Part shown: piece by piece, positions 62,527 through 64,000 of the stretch
Layout of the letters: each line of letters starts with the position of its first letter
Position numbering within the stretch: position 1 is the first letter of the stretch
NCBI RefSeq assembly: GCF_019443505.1
Contig: NZ_CP080377.1
Coordinates: forward strand, 310,001 to 374,000
DNA: 64,000 nt
Direction of reading: 5' to 3'
DNA from: Janthinobacterium sp. PAMC25594
GTDB lineage: Bacteria; Pseudomonadota; Gammaproteobacteria; Burkholderiales; Burkholderiaceae_D
The notes under the pieces: model-generated
The model's database searches: none
The model's input: only the letters and a program-made list of their open reading frames with translations
What the model was told of the DNA's origin: nothing
Translations under genes and position numbers: made by a program

Positions 62527-63088
62527 GCGCTTCCCCCGCGGCATGGCCGCGTTGAGGCATAGCGCCTGACACTTATTTCAAGTTTTTAAGTCATCGTGAC
62601 ATTTGATGACTATTAATCATTTTTTTAACTGCATACTGTCTTTCCCTGCTGAGCCGCGCCGCACCCATATGCCGCCGTTCAGCCACAGGGAAAGTTGGCC
62701 GCCGATGCCCTGAGCATCGGTTTTGCCGGCTTTCATTTTGCCGGGAGCGCGCCATGCCGTATGCGACAATTTTCCACTTCATCCTGCCGTGGTGCGGCCT
62801 GCCCGGCGACGCCCACAAGTCCGTGCCGGTGCCGGCCGGCGCGTATCGCAGTCCACTGCAACCGATTTATTGGCGCTTGCGGCGTTTGCCGCAAGCGTGA
62901 CGATCAAGGTCGTCTGCGCGCAGCTGCGCTCGCTGATTGAGGGCAATGGCGATGGCGCACTGCTGGCGTGATGCGGACGGCTTACACGAGCATGAATTTT
63001 CGTCACTTAACGATAGCGCGACAGCGTTTTGTGGCTAATTTAAGCATGCAGCACACCTGGTTTGTTAACGAAACTTAAGGGAAATGCC
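62527..63088. other. 562-bp gap with two hairpins, no gene supported
   Basis: Two strong hairpins are seen. CCGATGC-CCTGA-GCATCGG followed by TTTT (62702-62724) looks like an intrinsic terminator. CGCTTGCGGC-GTTT-GCCGCAAGCG (62874-62897) is a perfect 10-base stem without a U-run. The part at 62580-62640 is AT-rich and could hold a promoter. A 48-codon open frame at 62754-62900 has no support. An unannotated small RNA ending at the first hairpin is possible. Confidence 0.5.
62702..62724 (+). terminator. Probable intrinsic terminator
   Basis: CCGATGC (62702-62708) pairs with GCATCGG (62714-62720) across a CCTGA loop, followed by TTTT. It lies about 175 bp after the binding-protein stop, so it may end either the nadA-nadC message or a short RNA starting in the AT-rich part upstream. 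Confidence 0.6.
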
Positions 63089-63508
63089 ATGACAGTGACC
63101 ACTACGCTCAAGGGAAATATCGTAATCGGGACTTCCACCGATCCCACCAAGAACATCTCGATTCCGATCGAAACGCAATTGCCGCCAGCCAAAGCGCAAG
63201 AATTCGAATTCAAGTATGGTCCGCAGGCACCTCAGGATGCCATCACCATCGTCGTCGGCGATTTCATCACCTGGGCCGCCACGGCAGTCGGCCTGACAGT
63301 GACGGACGCCGACCTGCCCACCAGTTTGAAAACGCTGTCGGTGGCGGTGACCCAACTCGATATGAACACCAATGGCAACCTGACGCTCGCCACCAGTCTC
63401 GGTTCGGTCGACGCTGACAAGAAATGGAAGGATGACTGGACGCCGATCGCGGGCATCGCCATCAGCCTGCAAGGGGTGGCGCTGAGCATCGTGCGCACGC
63501 CCGCCTGA
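63089..63508 (+). CDS. Unrecognised protein, 139 residues
   Basis: A soluble, beta-rich protein with no signal peptide. It begins TVTTTLKGNIVIGTSTDPTK and continues SIPIETQLPPAKAQEFEFKY, then ITIVVGDFITWAATAVGLTV and a closing DWTPIAGIAISLQGVALSIV. A purine-rich site (AAGGGAAA) precedes the ATG. The opening GNIVIG...ISIP pattern recurs in altered form (GTIVLG...LSLP) at the start of the next gene, hinting that the two are related. I do not recognise the family. Confidence 0.72.
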   Translation: MTVTTTLKGNIVIGTSTDPTKNISIPIETQLPPAKAQEFEFKYGPQAPQDAITIVVGDFITWAATAVGLTVTDADLPTSLKTLSVAVTQLDMNTNGNLTLATSLGSVDADKKWKDDWTPIAGIAISLQGVALSIVRTPA

Positions 63509-63527
63509 GGTCGCCGCCAGCTTGCAT

Positions 63528-63547
63528 CGCGCGGCGCCTGCCGCGCG
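63528..63547. repeat. Hairpin between the two unknown genes
   Basis: CGCGCGGC (63528-63535) and GCCGCGCG (63540-63547) form a perfect 8-base stem with a 4-base loop. It lies between the stop of the 139-residue gene and the next start, with only a weak T-run after it. It may reduce read-through within a two-gene operon. Confidence 0.55.
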
Positions 63548-63581
63548 GTTTATCCACTTTTCAGCGCGGAATGCATATCGC

Positions 63582-64000
63582 ATGAGCACCCTGGTCAATA
63601 TTGCCGGCACGATCGTCTTGGGACAGGGAAGCCTGTCGGCCAGGCTATCGCTGCCGGGCACCAGTATTCTGGCCGAGCTGGAGAAAAATTCCAGTATCGA
63701 TTTTCGCCAGATGATCGACGAGCTCATGCGGGCGAGCTTCCTGTCCTTGCCGGATAGTTTCCCCCAGCTATTGTTGACAGCCGCATCCTTGCAATACGAC
63801 TGCCAATCCGGTGATCTGTCGTTTAGCGGCACCGTACAGATGGACTGGCACGATCCGCTGGGCTTGACGGGCGTCACGGTCAAGGACTGGACGCTGGCGT
63901 TCAAGCGTGGTGCGTCCGGCGCCTCGCTCCACTTCCAGATCCGGCTCGATTTCGGCAGCCTGCGCCTGACGGGCGATATCTGGTTCGAGCAAGGCAAGCT
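63582..64000 (+). CDS. Unrecognised protein, 5' part only (runs off the window)
   Basis: An open frame from ATG 63582 to the window end, at least 139 residues, with no stop. It begins STLVNIAGTIVLGQGSLSAR, then LSLPGTSILAELEKNSSIDF, RQMIDELMRASFLSLPDSFP and later TVQMDWHDPLGLTGVTVKDW and LDFGSLRLTGDIWFEQGK. The alternating hydrophobic pattern suggests repeated beta strands of a larger protein. It lies 73 bp after the 139-residue gene and probably shares its operon. It could belong to the large DUF6603-like proteins, but that is a guess. Confidence 0.68.
   Translation, partial: MSTLVNIAGTIVLGQGSLSARLSLPGTSILAELEKNSSIDFRQMIDELMRASFLSLPDSFPQLLLTAASLQYDCQSGDLSFSGTVQMDWHDPLGLTGVTVKDWTLAFKRGASGASLHFQIRLDFGSLRLTGDIWFEQGK

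Noticed and set aside
62754..62900. 48-codon open frame in the gap after the NAD operon
   Set aside because: No ribosome site, no recognisable protein features, and it runs through the perfect hairpin at 62874-62897.

Overview
The window is a GC-rich bacterial chromosome segment with densely packed genes. Its gene content points to a beta-proteobacterium of the Oxalobacteraceae (Janthinobacterium / Duganella / Massilia type). This is inferred from a PhcBSRQ-like quorum-sensing cassette, a YbiT-type ABC-F protein, nadA-nadC, a DUF3334 protein beside a chemoreceptor, and many c-di-GMP and two-component proteins. No rRNA, tRNA, CRISPR array or replication origin was seen. Functions rest on motif and family recognition by eye, without database searches.

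Layout. 1-4.8 kb: XRE-cupin regulator with a GNAT acetyltransferase, a chemoreceptor with an unusually short periplasmic part, a DUF378 membrane protein, a cytochrome c and an RhtA-like exporter. 4.8-10.9 kb: a visibly AT-richer accessory island. It holds an IS481-type transposase broken by three frameshifts, a two-gene ATPase + HNH nuclease module resembling the Septu (PtuA/PtuB) anti-phage system, a transposase cut off after its N-terminal half, and a Sel1-repeat protein. 10.9-15.3 kb: beta-propeller phytase with its own TonB-dependent receptor. 15.6-17.5 kb: membrane protein with a degenerate GGDEF domain, translationally linked to an AraC regulator. 17.75-22.6 kb: a four-gene methyltransferase / sensor kinase / receiver-kinase / receiver operon, matching phcB-phcS-phcR-phcQ of Ralstonia in order and architecture. 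22.6-31 kb: SRPBCC protein, secreted NUC1 nuclease, VOC protein, large M16 peptidase, Phd-ParE toxin-antitoxin pair, PAS-GGDEF cyclase and an orphan histidine kinase. 31.2-32.8 kb: queE-queD-tadA tRNA-modification operon. 32.9-36.6 kb: Fur-type site, haem TonB receptor and a HemS/ChuS-like protein that carries a signal peptide. 36.8-46.3 kb: alpha/beta hydrolase, LD-carboxypeptidase, DUF418 protein, SRAP/YedK protein, several small unknown proteins, arginase-family protein, mntP, uppP, and a LysE exporter divergent from a LysR regulator. 46.3-51.2 kb: a run of leftward, mostly secreted or uncharacterised proteins. 51.3-56.3 kb: sensor kinase, AraC regulator, CHASE3 chemoreceptor and a DUF3334 protein with a CheC/CheX-like motif. 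56.4-62.5 kb: two exported unknowns, ybiT, a REPIN-like repeat, and nadA-nadC followed by an overlapping periplasmic binding protein. 62.5-64 kb: a hairpin-rich gap, then two unrecognised genes, the second running off the window.

Strongest leads: the IS-bounded Septu-like pair, the phc-like signalling operon, the exported HemS-like protein, the CheX-like motif in DUF3334, and the truncated unknown locus at the right edge.
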